DNA of 64,000 bases from the NCBI GenBank assembly GCA_031400455.1, contig JANNPX010000034.1, positions 40,728 to 104,727 on the forward strand, read 5' to 3'. Shown here one piece after another: positions 25,926-33,751 of the stretch; the stretch's first letter is position 1, and each line of letters begins with the position of its first letter. Position numbers and translations under genes: made by a program. The stretch is from JANXYW01 sp031400455 (lineage in GTDB: Bacteria > Chloroflexota > Dehalococcoidia > DSTF01 > JACRBR01). The notes below the pieces were generated by a model. That model was not told the DNA's origin. It saw only the letters and a list, made by a program, of their open reading frames with translations, and made no database searches.

Positions 25926-26867
25926 CTACATCGCTCGCAGGAGCCGGATCCGCTCCTCCACCGGTGGATGCGTGTTGAAAAGGCCGTTGAAGGCCGATTT
26001 GTGATCGCGGAGCGGGTTGGCGAAGTAGAGGTGCGCGGTCGCCTTGTTGGCTTCCTCCAGCGGATCCGCGTCGGCGGTGATCTTTTCCAAGGCGCGTGCC
26101 AGGGCATCCGGATTCCGGCAGAGGAGGGCGCCCGACGCGTCCGCCAGATACTCGCGGCGCCGCGAGATCGCGAGCTGGATGAGTTGCGCCGCGATCGGCG
26201 CGAGGATGGCGAAGAGGATCGCAACGGCGAAGAGGATGAGCTGGGCGTTGCCACCGCGGTCGCTGTTGCTTTTGCGGTGGCCGCTCCCGAACCAGGTCCA
26301 GCGCATGAAGAAGTCCGCCAGCAGCGCCACGAGCCCAACCAACACGACAGTGAGGGTCATGATGCGGATGTCGTAGTTACCGATGTGCGACATCTCGTGC
26401 GCGATCACGCCTTCCAGCTCGGCCTTATCGAGCTTGTCGAGCAGTCCTCGCGTAACGGTGACGGAAGCGTGCTTGGGGTCGCGTCCCGTGGCGAACGCAT
26501 TCGGTGCGCCGTCCTCGATCACGTAGACCTTCGGCATCGGCAGCCCGGAGCCGATGCAGAGGTTCTCGACGATGCGGTAGTACTCGGGTTCCTGTTCCTT
26601 CGTGACTTCGCGGGCGCTGCTGACGGCCAATGCAACACTGGAGCTGACGTAGTAGCTGATGAACGCATACGCGGCGAGCCCGGCGATGACGAAAGGTGCG
26701 GCCTGCCATGGGAGCCCCACCGCCAGCCCGACGACCGTCGCGAAGCCTCCGAGCACGGCGACGAACACGAACATCATCAGCCACGTCTGACGCTTGTTGG
26801 CGTTGATGCGATCGTAGATGAGGACGGGGGCTTGCATTCCGCCATCAAGGGAACCGGTTTCGGGCAT
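25926..26867 (-). CDS. htpX: HtpX-like membrane zinc metalloprotease
   Basis: The 313-residue M48 family protease degrades misfolded membrane proteins. The zinc motif HEMSH is at about 157-161 (VIAHEMSHIGNYD), with two membrane helices before it (about 28-80) and two after (about 170-240). The third zinc ligand is probably in the EYLADASGALL stretch. It starts 6 bases after the lemA stop, a usual lemA-htpX operon in many phyla. The start at 26867 has no strong ribosome-binding site; ATG at residue 11 (GGCGGA upstream) is an alternative. Confidence 0.92.
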   Translation of the reverse strand: MPETGSLDGGMQAPVLIYDRINANKRQTWLMMFVFVAVLGGFATVVGLAVGLPWQAAPFVIAGLAAYAFISYYVSSSVALAVSSAREVTKEQEPEYYRIVENLCIGSGLPMPKVYVIEDGAPNAFATGRDPKHASVTVTRGLLDKLDKAELEGVIAHEMSHIGNYDIRIMTLTVVLVGLVALLADFFMRWTWFGSGHRKSNSDRGGNAQLILFAVAILFAILAPIAAQLIQLAISRRREYLADASGALLCRNPDALARALEKITADADPLEEANKATAHLYFANPLRDHKSAFNGLFNTHPPVEERIRLLRAM

Positions 26868-26873
26868 TGCGTG

Positions 26874-27473
26874 TTACGTCGTCGCTGCCGGCGGTGGAGC
26901 GGCGGGCGGCGGCGCAAAGCTCACTTTGATGTCCTGCCGCTCTTCCTCCTCCGCCTCGAAGAATTCCTCTGGCTTGAAGCCGAACATGCCGGCAAAGATG
27001 ACGCTCGGGAACGTCGCCGTCTTCGTGTTGTAACTGAGGACGTTGCTGTTGTAGAACTGGCGCGCGTAGGCGATCTTCTCCTCTATGTCCGACAACTCGC
27101 GCTGCAGTTCGAGGAAGTTCTGGTTCGCCTTCAAGTCGGGATAGGCCTCTGCGACGGCGAATAGCGAACGCAGGGTCGAGGTCAGCATGTTGTTCGCTTC
27201 GGCGGCCTGGCCGGGCGAACCCGCCTGCTGGAGCATCGCGCGCGCGCGCGTCACGTTCTCGAGCACTTCCTTCTCGTGAGCGGCGTAGCCCTTCACCGTT
27301 TCGACGAGGTTGGGGACGAGCGAGGCGCGGCGCTTGAGCTGCACATCGATGCCGGAGTACGCCTCTTTCACGCGCAGGCGGCCCTGCACCAGGCTGTTGT
27401 ACAGACCGACGAGGATGAAGCCGAGGACGACGACGGCGGCGACGATGATCCCGACGACGATGAGCGTATTCAC
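26874..27473 (-). CDS. lemA: LemA family membrane protein
   Basis: This 199-residue protein has one N-terminal helix (VVGIIVAAVVVLGFILVGLY) and a soluble coiled alpha-helical domain with the LemA pattern YSGIDVQLKRRASLVPNLVE, VKGYAAHEKEVLENVTRAR and LELQRELSDIEEKIAYARQF, then FFEAEEEE. The C-terminus is Pro/Ala-rich. Function is poorly known; the family is commonly linked to HtpX and membrane quality control. GTG start 27473 has AAGGAG upstream. It leads the lemA-htpX run. Confidence 0.92.
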   Translation of the reverse strand: MNTLIVVGIIVAAVVVLGFILVGLYNSLVQGRLRVKEAYSGIDVQLKRRASLVPNLVETVKGYAAHEKEVLENVTRARAMLQQAGSPGQAAEANNMLTSTLRSLFAVAEAYPDLKANQNFLELQRELSDIEEKIAYARQFYNSNVLSYNTKTATFPSVIFAGMFGFKPEEFFEAEEEERQDIKVSFAPPPAAPPPAATT

Positions 27474-27664
27474 GCACGACTCCTTCGCTAGTAGCGATGT
27501 GCTTCGATTGTAACATGGGATGCTCGCGCCGAATGGTCAGGACGCGGCGCCATGCCGGCGCGTTTGTAGGGGCTCCCGGCGTGTGCCAGAATCCAATGCG
27601 ATGCCTGCACAGCATCGGTCGGAATTCCACGGACCTCCGTTAGCGCCTTGAATCAGGGTTTCTC

Positions 27665-28816
27665 TTGAGTATCCGCCATGCGTACATCGTCGTTGCGCTG
27701 CTCGCGCTCGCTCCGGCCGCCGCTTGCGGTGGCCGCGGTTCGTCGAACTCGACGCCGACAGCAGGCGACGTGCAGGGTATGGCCACGGTTGCCGGATTGG
27801 GACGCACGCCAGCCGCCGGCACTGCCGCGGCAGGCGCCGCCCGTACTGCGCCGGCAATCCAGCCCGAGAGTGGGCTCTCGACCGTCCAGATCGTCGACAA
27901 GTTGGCGCCATCGATCGTTCGCGTGCAGACCGAAGGCGCACGACTGGACATCTTCGGCCGCACGACGCCCAGCGGCGGCGTGGGCACGGGCCTGATCATC
28001 GATACCGAAGGGCACATCGTTACGAACAACCACGTCGTGACCGCTGGCACAGGCAACCGTCCAGCGGATCGCATCACGGTGACGTTGTCCGACCAGCGGA
28101 CGGCGACGGCGACGATCGTCGGTCGCGATCAGGCGACGGACCTCGCCGTCCTGAAGATCGATATCGGCGACCTCGCTCCGGCGACGTTCGCCGATCCGGA
28201 AAGCCTGCTTGTCGGGCAAGACGTCGTGGCGATCGGCTTCGCGCTGGACCTGGAGGGCGGGCCGACGGTGACGCGCGGCGTGCTGAGCGCGAAGGGCCGT
28301 ACGATTGACGAGCAGCCGTACACGATCAACGACGCCATCCAGACCGATGCGGGCATCAACCCGGGCAACTCCGGTGGCCCGCTGGTGAACGCGCTGGGCG
28401 AGGTCATCGGCATCAACACAGCGATCATCCAGGGCGCGCAGAGCATTGGGTTTTCGATTTCGGTGGCGCTCGTGCAGCCGATCGTGCGTGACCTCATCGA
28501 GTTCGGAGAGATCGACCGCGCGTACCTGGGCGTGGGCACGGTCGACGTGACGCCCAGCATCGCCAAGAACTTCAGCCTGCCGGTCGAGAAGGGCATCGCG
28601 GTCACGGTCGTGGGGCGCGGTACGCCTGCCGAGGCTGCGGGGCTGCGTCAGAACGACGTAATCGTGAAGATCGACGGCGAGGACGTGACCAACAACGGCT
28701 CGCTGCTGGCCATCCTGGCCAAACATCGCACGGGCGATACGGTGAAGCTCGAGTTCTATAGAGGCAGCGAGCTACAGAGGCTTGACGTCGAGCTGGATTC
28801 GCGTCCGGGGGATTAG
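27665..28816 (+). CDS. HtrA-type lipoprotein serine protease with PDZ domain
   Basis: The 383-residue protease has a signal with a lipobox-like AAAC (Cys21), an Ala/Thr linker, the S1C trypsin-like domain (about 72-270) with catalytic His123 (TNNHVV), Asp159 (ATDLAVL) and Ser236 (GNSGGPL), and one C-terminal PDZ domain (about 285-380). Such DegP/DegQ-like proteases cleave misfolded exported proteins. The start TTG 27665 is the only in-frame option; AGGGTTTCTC precedes it. A single PDZ and lipid anchor indicate a membrane-tethered form. The tatA-like gene follows after 92 bases. Confidence 0.92.
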   Translation: MSIRHAYIVVALLALAPAAACGGRGSSNSTPTAGDVQGMATVAGLGRTPAAGTAAAGAARTAPAIQPESGLSTVQIVDKLAPSIVRVQTEGARLDIFGRTTPSGGVGTGLIIDTEGHIVTNNHVVTAGTGNRPADRITVTLSDQRTATATIVGRDQATDLAVLKIDIGDLAPATFADPESLLVGQDVVAIGFALDLEGGPTVTRGVLSAKGRTIDEQPYTINDAIQTDAGINPGNSGGPLVNALGEVIGINTAIIQGAQSIGFSISVALVQPIVRDLIEFGEIDRAYLGVGTVDVTPSIAKNFSLPVEKGIAVTVVGRGTPAEAAGLRQNDVIVKIDGEDVTNNGSLLAILAKHRTGDTVKLEFYRGSELQRLDVELDSRPGD

Positions 28817-28908
28817 GCCCGCCCCATCGACGAGCCTGCGGGCAGTCGCTTGCCGCCCGTCTCGCACCGGTGATACGCTGAGGTGTATCCCGGGGAGGGA
28901 TCTGCATC

Positions 28909-29247
28909 ATGCAACTGCTTGCTGGAATCGGCCCGCTGGGCCTGCCCGAACTGGCCATCATCGCCTTCATCGTCGTCCTTGTATTCGGCGTGGGCCGGCT
29001 GCCCGAAGTGGGTGGCGCTGTCGGCAAGGGGATCCGCGAGTTCCGCAAGTCGTCGAAGGACGACGACGCGGAAGTTGATGCTTCGACGGTGGCGCGGGTA
29101 TCGGCGAGCGTCTCGCCGGACGAAGCGGCACCGGCGGCGTCCGCCGCTGGCGACTCGGTCTTCTGCAGCGAGTGCGGTGGCAAGAACCTGCGCGAAGCGA
29201 AGTTCTGCGCGCATTGCGGACATGGCATTACGGCCACCGTCAGCTAA
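28909..29247 (+). CDS. tatA: TatA/TatE-type subunit fused to a C-terminal zinc ribbon
   Basis: The 112-residue protein begins with a TatA membrane helix (LPELAIIAFIVVLVFGVGRL, residues 12-31) and the following amphipathic LPEVGGAVGKGIREFRKS, matching the FGxxKLPExGxxxGxxxxxFKxS signature. TatA forms the pore of the twin-arginine translocase for folded proteins. Uniquely, the usual acidic tail ends in a CSEC...CAHC zinc ribbon (Cys86, 89, 100, 103). Start ATG has GGGAGGG upstream. tatC is not in the window. The ribbon may be regulatory or bind a partner; the call of TatA is strong, the ribbon's role is unknown. Confidence 0.87.
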   Translation: MQLLAGIGPLGLPELAIIAFIVVLVFGVGRLPEVGGAVGKGIREFRKSSKDDDAEVDASTVARVSASVSPDEAAPAASAAGDSVFCSECGGKNLREAKFCAHCGHGITATVS

Positions 29248-29268
29248 GCAGCACAGGACAGCACAACT

Positions 29269-29298
29269 AACGCCGGTCTTGTACCGGCGTTTTTCATT
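29269..29298 (+). terminator. Intrinsic terminator after the TatA-ribbon gene
   Basis: A 9-bp stem AACGCCGGT / ACCGGCGTT (29269-29277, 29283-29291, loop CTTGT) is followed by TTTCATTT. Confidence 0.87.
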
Positions 29299-29337
29299 TC
29301 CCGCCGCACGACACGCAACGACGAACAGGGAGCACGC

Positions 29338-30078
29338 ATGATTCGGGCAGTCATCTTCGACCTGTGGGGGACGCTCATCTACGACGACCCGGCGATCAGC
29401 GAGCTGCGCAGCCAGCTCCGGCTCCGGTCCACGCACGAGGCGCTGGCTCAGCACGGGCACGCGTACGATCCCGCCGATATCGAGGCGGCGTTCCTTGCGG
29501 CTGGCACGGAGCTGGCGCGCATCCACGAAACCGAGCGCGACATCTCCACGCGCGGCCGGACGGTGATGTACCTTCGCCACCTTGACGACGGACTGGCCGA
29601 TCGCCTCGACGACGCCGCGTGGTCCCGGCTGGACGACGCGATCCTGACGCCGGCGCTGACGCATCGCCCGCCGATGCTGCCGGGCGCAGTCGAGATGCTC
29701 GCGGCGCTGAAGGCGCTCGATCTGCGCATCGGGCTGATTTCGAACGCGGGCATCACGCCGGGCGTCGTGCTCGCGCGCATCATGGATGACCTGGGGATGG
29801 GTGTGCACTTCGATCTCACCGTGTTCAGCGACGAGGTCGAGCTGTCGAAGCCCGCAGCCGCGATCTTTCAGCGCGCGCTCGACGAGATGGGGGTGGCGCC
29901 GGACGAGGCCGTCTTCGTCGGCGACCAGCCGCTGCTCGATGTCAGCGGCGCGCGTCGCGCCGGCATGTGGATGGTGCAGATCGGCGATATCGAATGCACC
30001 GACGAGCAGCCGCACGCCCGCATATCGTCGCTCGACGAACTTGTGCCGACCTTGCGCTCGCTCGCTTTGCTGGCCTGA
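29338..30078 (+). CDS. HAD superfamily hydrolase
   Basis: This 246-residue phosphatase-like protein has HAD motif I FDLWGTLI (Asp9), motif II near GLISNAG (Ser/Asn), motif III SKPAAAIFQRAL (Lys) and motif IV VFVGDQPLLDVSGARRAG. It fits subfamily I (phosphoglycolate phosphatase/haloacid dehalogenase-like) with an alpha-helical cap at about 20-100. In motif I the second aspartate (usual DxD) is Trp (DLWGT), which occurs in some haloacid dehalogenase-like members, so a phosphatase is not certain. The substrate is unknown. GGGAG precedes ATG 29338. Confidence 0.85.
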   Translation: MIRAVIFDLWGTLIYDDPAISELRSQLRLRSTHEALAQHGHAYDPADIEAAFLAAGTELARIHETERDISTRGRTVMYLRHLDDGLADRLDDAAWSRLDDAILTPALTHRPPMLPGAVEMLAALKALDLRIGLISNAGITPGVVLARIMDDLGMGVHFDLTVFSDEVELSKPAAAIFQRALDEMGVAPDEAVFVGDQPLLDVSGARRAGMWMVQIGDIECTDEQPHARISSLDELVPTLRSLALLA

Positions 30079-30081
30079 GTC

Positions 30082-30351
30082 TTAGGGGTCGAGCTTCGGA
30101 TAGCGGCGCCGTTCCCACGCCATGAAGCCCCAGATCGCCGCCGCCGTGATGGCGATCGGGATCAGCGCCAGCAGTGGCCGGGTCGCGTAGAGGTAGAACG
30201 TGATGCCGAGGTCAGCGATGACCGCAAACATCGCGACGATCGGCCAGAGCAGCACGCCGAACACCGCCCGCGTGATCATCAGCACGTCGAGGCATCCGGG
30301 CGGCTTCTCCGCATCGCTGGGGCGCTGATCGTAGTAGACCATCGTGGCCAT
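30082..30351 (-). CDS. Small two-helix membrane protein of unknown function
   Basis: An about 89-residue protein with a short cytoplasmic N-part (MVYYDQRPSDAEKPPGC), two hydrophobic helices (VFGVLLWPIVAMFAVIADLG and LLALIPIAITAAAIWGFMAW) and a basic tail ERRRYPK. No family is recognised. It lies convergent with the HAD gene, 3 bases apart. The start is uncertain: ATG 30351, 30342 or the frame's first start 30366 all lack a clear ribosome-binding site. The hydrophobic pattern and coherent ends make it likely coding. Confidence 0.6.
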   Translation of the reverse strand: MATMVYYDQRPSDAEKPPGCLDVLMITRAVFGVLLWPIVAMFAVIADLGITFYLYATRPLLALIPIAITAAAIWGFMAWERRRYPKLDP

Positions 30352-30459
30352 GATAGCCGTACGCACCGTCGCCGGGGGCGCGCTGGCCGTTCGAACGCGA
30401 CCGTATAGACGACGGGCACGGGTAGTGTAATTCCGGGCTGCCTGTCGTAAGATCGATGC

Positions 30460-30897
30460 ATGAACCGACGAGGACGGCCGCCGTACCCGGATGTGCTGAC
30501 GCCGCGGCAGTGGCAGGTGCTGGCGCTTCTGCGCGAGGGGCTCTCGAACGAGCAGATTGCGCTGCGACTAGGGATTAGCCTCGACGGCGTCAAGTTCCAC
30601 GTGTCGGAGATCCTCGGCAAGCTGGGCGTCGGCAGCCGTAACGAGGCCGCGCAGTGGGACGGCGAGCAGCGTGAGTTCGCGCCGAGCGCTTGCGTTGCCG
30701 GAATGCGTCGTTCGAGCGCCTCAGGTCCCACCCGCTCCTGGCGCGGGCTTTCAGCTCGTGTGCGGCGTGATCGAACAGCGATCAACAGCCGAGGGCGGCG
30801 GCCCTACATCGCCAGACCCCGTTGCGCGGCTCACGGTCACCGACTACGTATGGCCTCCAGGCGGACCACAAACTACGAACTACCAACCACAAACTAG
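30460..30897 (+). CDS. LuxR-type HTH protein with anomalous C-terminus
   Basis: The first ~65 residues form a stand-alone LuxR/GerE helix-turn-helix (LTPRQWQVLALLREGLSNEQ, IALRLGISLDGVKFHVSEIL, GKLGVGSRNEAAQW), a common DNA-binding module in short regulators. Residues after about 70 look unstructured and Arg-rich, and the last ten (TNYELPTTN) translate the GTAGTTCGTAGTT-type repeat. In similar proteins I recall a hydrophobic tail after this point, so the tail may be a frameshift product or the gene may have lost its original end. The gene directly precedes clpP (8 bases). Confidence 0.6.
   Translation: MNRRGRPPYPDVLTPRQWQVLALLREGLSNEQIALRLGISLDGVKFHVSEILGKLGVGSRNEAAQWDGEQREFAPSACVAGMRRSSASGPTRSWRGLSARVRRDRTAINSRGRRPYIARPRCAAHGHRLRMASRRTTNYELPTTN
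30863..30895. repeat. GTAGTTCGTAGTT-type repeat, minus orientation
   Basis: On the + strand this stretch reads CACAAACTACGAACTACC then AACCACAAACTAGG, the inverse of the repeat at 5815 and 56824. It ends right at the clpP ribosome-binding site. Confidence 0.7.
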
Positions 30898-30905
30898 GAG
30901 CCCCT

Positions 30906-31529
30906 ATGCTCATCCCATCCGTCATCGAAACGAGCGCGCGCGGCGAGCGGTCCTTCGACATCTATTCGTTGCTGTTGCGGGAACGGATCATCTTTCTCGG
31001 CACGGGCATCGACGATCAGGTGGCGAACGTGATCACGGCGCAGCTCCTCTACCTGGAGCGCGAGGATCCCGAGAAGGACATCAACCTGTACATCAACTCG
31101 CCGGGCGGATCGATAACGGCCGGGTTGGCGATCTACGACACGATGCAGCTCGTGCGGCCGGATGTGGCAACGTACGCCGTCGGCATGACGGCGAGCATGG
31201 GGACGGTGCTGATGTGCGCCGGCGCGGCGGGCAAGCGGTACGTGATGCCGAACGCGACGATCCACATCCACCAGGCGCTGCTGGGCGGCGGTGGCATCAG
31301 CGGTCAGGCGACGGACATCGAGATCCAGGCGCGCGAGATCCTGCGCGAGAACGACATCCTGCGCGGCATCCTCTCGCGGCACTCCGGCCAGAGCGAGGAG
31401 CGCATCCGCACCGACTTCGACCGCGACTTCTTCATGAACCCCGAGCAGGCGAAAGAGTACGGCCTCGTCGACGAGATCCTCGCGCCGCGCGAAGCCGAGG
31501 CGAAGCCAGCGGCGAGCTTGCGGCGGTAG
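30906..31529 (+). CDS. clpP: ATP-dependent Clp protease proteolytic subunit
   Basis: This 207-residue serine peptidase forms the ClpP barrel that degrades unfolded substrates with ClpX/ClpA. The catalytic residues are Ser97 (GMTASMGTVLM), His122 (ATIHIHQALLGG) and an Asp in TDFDRDFFMNPEQAKEYG near 170. INSPGGSITAGLAIYDTM is the conserved oxyanion region. The ATG at 30906 is preceded by AGGAG and begins with MLIPSVIETS, the normal N-terminus. No clpX follows; the next gene is opposite. A longer in-frame extension upstream translates repeat DNA and was rejected. Confidence 0.96.
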   Translation: MLIPSVIETSARGERSFDIYSLLLRERIIFLGTGIDDQVANVITAQLLYLEREDPEKDINLYINSPGGSITAGLAIYDTMQLVRPDVATYAVGMTASMGTVLMCAGAAGKRYVMPNATIHIHQALLGGGGISGQATDIEIQAREILRENDILRGILSRHSGQSEERIRTDFDRDFFMNPEQAKEYGLVDEILAPREAEAKPAASLRR

Positions 31530-31583
31530 GCGGTTACGCTGAGCCCGTCAAAACAACTCGCCACCAAACTGCGTGTCGCGGGA

Positions 31584-33290
31584 TCATGCTGACTGACTGC
31601 AGGTGTGTATCCAATTGTAGGGAACCGACACCTCGACGGCGCAATCGTTCGTTATCGAGATGATCTTGAAGAGCCAGTAGGCCGTGATCCCGGTGAGTAT
31701 CCCGGCGACGGCGAGTGCGGCCCAGACGTTCGCGCCGAGCCGCCGGCCCAGCGCCAGCGGGACGGCGACCAGAATGAGAAGAGTTGCACCGACGATGGAA
31801 ACGAGCGTGGCGTAAGCCACCGCCAATCTGAGCTCATAGCTCTCAGGCACGCCCCAGATGTCGTTCCCGAACGAAAATGCCGAAAGCAACGCCAAAGCGA
31901 CGATCCACTCCAGAACGAAGGTGGACAGGCCAACGGCAGCGGTCTTGGTTCGCAGCACCAGGTACAGCACGAAACTCACCGCGAACGACGGCAGCGTGCC
32001 GCCGACCTTCGTCACCCACTCCGGGACGTTCGTGATCCACGACGCATGCTCGACCAGCGCGGGCGGCTGTGCCGCGGCGACGTAGACGATGAAGCCTGCC
32101 AGCCAGGCGAGCATGCCGGCCGGATTGACGCCGCCCCAGTACCAGTAGCGACCGCCGGTCTCGTGCAGCGCGTCGGTGTCGTAGCGCTGCTTGCTGGCGA
32201 CGAAGTAGTCGGCGATTAACACGCCGAACAGCGAGACGAAGACGCCGCCGATCAGCAGCAGGAAGTTCTCGTAGCCCAACAGATCGACGCTGATCGCCAG
32301 CACCAGCGCCGCCACACCGACGGCCAGCGCTAGCGTTCGGTGCCCGACGCGCACGAGATTCTGCGCTGACACGGCCGTGGAGTAGATGTTGGCGAAGGCG
32401 TTGTCCGTTTCGTCCGCGAGGATGACGACGAGAAAGAGCCAGCCGAGCGCGAGCGGCAGCAGCGAATCGACGAGCGCCCCGATCAGGCTGCCGGGATCGG
32501 ACTGGAGGACGAGCACGTAGCCGAAGCCCAGTGCGAAGAACCACGTGTTGGCGACGGTGTAGCTGATGAACGTCGCCCAAGCTGCGTCGCCCGACTTGCG
32601 GGCGAAGCGGCTGTAGTCGGCAACCAGCGGCAGCCACGAGACGGGCAGAGATACGGCGATATCCACGCCCTGCCAGAAGTTCGGCCAGCCGCCCGCGCCG
32701 TCGTCGTTCCAGTAGCTCTGGATGCTGTACGTCGAGAAGAGCCGGTACGACAGCCAGAGGCTCGCCGCGACAACGATCCAGACGCCGAAGCGCTGCAGGA
32801 AGTCGCGTGCGACGACGATCGGGCCGCCAACGGCGAACGCGGTGCCGATGATGGCAAACGCCGCGAGCCAGGCGTAGTACCACTCGAAGCCGAAGAAGTG
32901 GTCGCTGATCGCGCCGGCGGCCGACGCCATGATGATGATCTCGAGACCGGCCCAGCCCACGAGCTGGCCGATGTTCAGCACAGATGCCACGTACGATCCG
33001 CGGATGCCGAGCGCGGGGCGGAGCGCCACCATCGTCGGCACGCCGGTATCGCTGCCGACGCGGCCTGCCAGCGCCAGCAACGCCGAGCCGATGACGCTGC
33101 CGACGACCGCCGCCAGCAGCGCGGCCTTCAGCCCGAGCCCCGGCACGAGCAGGCTGCCCGCGACGAGCACCAGCAGTCCGACGCCGAGGTCCCCCCACAG
33201 CACGCCGATGTGAACGCCGCTCAGCACGCGCGCTTCCTGCGGGACGGGCGCGATCTCTTTGTGCGGGACCGGCTGGAGCTGTGTCGCCAT
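31584..33290 (-). CDS. cytX: NCS1-family permease, CytX-like hydroxymethylpyrimidine transporter
   Basis: The 568-residue permease has about 12-14 hydrophobic segments and NCS1 features (LGVGLLVLVAGSLLVPGLGL, VGWAGLEIIIMASAAGAISD, SWLPLVADYSRFARK, ADYFVASKQRY). NCS1 carriers import cytosine, uracil, allantoin, or thiamine precursors. The leader contains a TPP riboswitch with an attenuator, which strongly suggests that it imports the thiamine pyrimidine HMP (CytX role). Start ATG 33290 has GAGGTG upstream; the longer frame extends into the riboswitch. An unusual C-terminal hydrophilic tail (CAVEVSVPYNWIHTC) is present. The substrate is inferred from regulation, not measured. Confidence 0.87.
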   Translation of the reverse strand: MATQLQPVPHKEIAPVPQEARVLSGVHIGVLWGDLGVGLLVLVAGSLLVPGLGLKAALLAAVVGSVIGSALLALAGRVGSDTGVPTMVALRPALGIRGSYVASVLNIGQLVGWAGLEIIIMASAAGAISDHFFGFEWYYAWLAAFAIIGTAFAVGGPIVVARDFLQRFGVWIVVAASLWLSYRLFSTYSIQSYWNDDGAGGWPNFWQGVDIAVSLPVSWLPLVADYSRFARKSGDAAWATFISYTVANTWFFALGFGYVLVLQSDPGSLIGALVDSLLPLALGWLFLVVILADETDNAFANIYSTAVSAQNLVRVGHRTLALAVGVAALVLAISVDLLGYENFLLLIGGVFVSLFGVLIADYFVASKQRYDTDALHETGGRYWYWGGVNPAGMLAWLAGFIVYVAAAQPPALVEHASWITNVPEWVTKVGGTLPSFAVSFVLYLVLRTKTAAVGLSTFVLEWIVALALLSAFSFGNDIWGVPESYELRLAVAYATLVSIVGATLLILVAVPLALGRRLGANVWAALAVAGILTGITAYWLFKIISITNDCAVEVSVPYNWIHTCSQSA

Positions 33291-33300
33291 CTCGCACCTC

Positions 33301-33330
33301 AAAGCAAACGCCGCTGGGGTACAGCGGCGT
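33301..33330 (-). terminator. Riboswitch-controlled intrinsic terminator
   Basis: On the minus strand a 9-bp stem ACGCCGCTG / CAGCGGCGT (33322-33330, 33308-33316) with loop TACCC is followed by TTTGCTTT. It lies between the TPP aptamer and the permease start, in the position of an attenuator. Confidence 0.85.
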
Positions 33331-33341
33331 CGAGGTACGTC

Positions 33342-33425
33342 GTGTCCCTTCGCCGGCATGACCCGGGCAGGTTCAAACGGTCGGCCTTTCGGCCCTCTCA
33401 GCCCCTCCGTCCGGGGCTCCCGTCA
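33342..33425 (-). promoter_or_regulatory. TPP (thi-box) riboswitch aptamer
   Basis: On the minus strand the stretch has the conserved thi-box parts in order: GGGAGCCCC, then GGGGCTGAGAGGG, then a hairpin GGCCGAAAGGCC, then TTTGAACCTG, then GGGTCATGCCGGCGAAGGGA. CUGAGA, UUGAACCUG and the GCCGGCGAAGGGA parts contact thiamine pyrophosphate. Binding would favour the downstream terminator and shut off the permease gene. Confidence 0.96.
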
Positions 33426-33489
33426 CTGAACTATGCGGTTGTGTCGCCACGGTAACGCGCAATCTGCGCGCTGGCAAGCGACGGAGCTC

Positions 33490-33701
33490 AACAGAGATCA
33501 CAGATGGCACAGAGATTCGTTGTAGGGGCGCTCCGTAGAGCGCCCGCGCTCGGCGCCGCACGCGATGTCCGACACGAGGCCTCATACACACCCGTTCGTC
33601 CTCTGTGACCGCTGTGCTCTCTATGGAGAAATCCGCCCCCCACGCGTATCATGCGCCTGACAACAACTCCGCTCCCCTTCCCGCGTGGGGAAGGGGAGCG
33701 G
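33490..33701. repeat. Mosaic of short dispersed repeats
   Basis: Between the riboswitch and the desaturase gene this stretch holds an ACAGAGATCACAGA-like run (about 33490-33515), a GTAGGGGCGCTC...GAGCGCCC palindrome (33522-33547), a related CTCTGTGACCGCTGTGCTCTC (about 33600-33620), and a perfect 14-bp hairpin CCGCTCCCCTTCCC / GGGAAGGGGAGCGG (33669-33701, loop GCGTG). No gene is supported. Confidence 0.75.
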
Positions 33702-33751
33702 GGGTTAGGGCGATTGATCGAGAACGCTCCGGCGAGCGTAATAGGGATAGC

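Noticed and set aside
33305..33359. An N-terminal extension of the permease beginning in the riboswitch.
   Set aside because: The extension translates the aptamer and terminator; the ATG at 33290 has a good ribosome-binding site.
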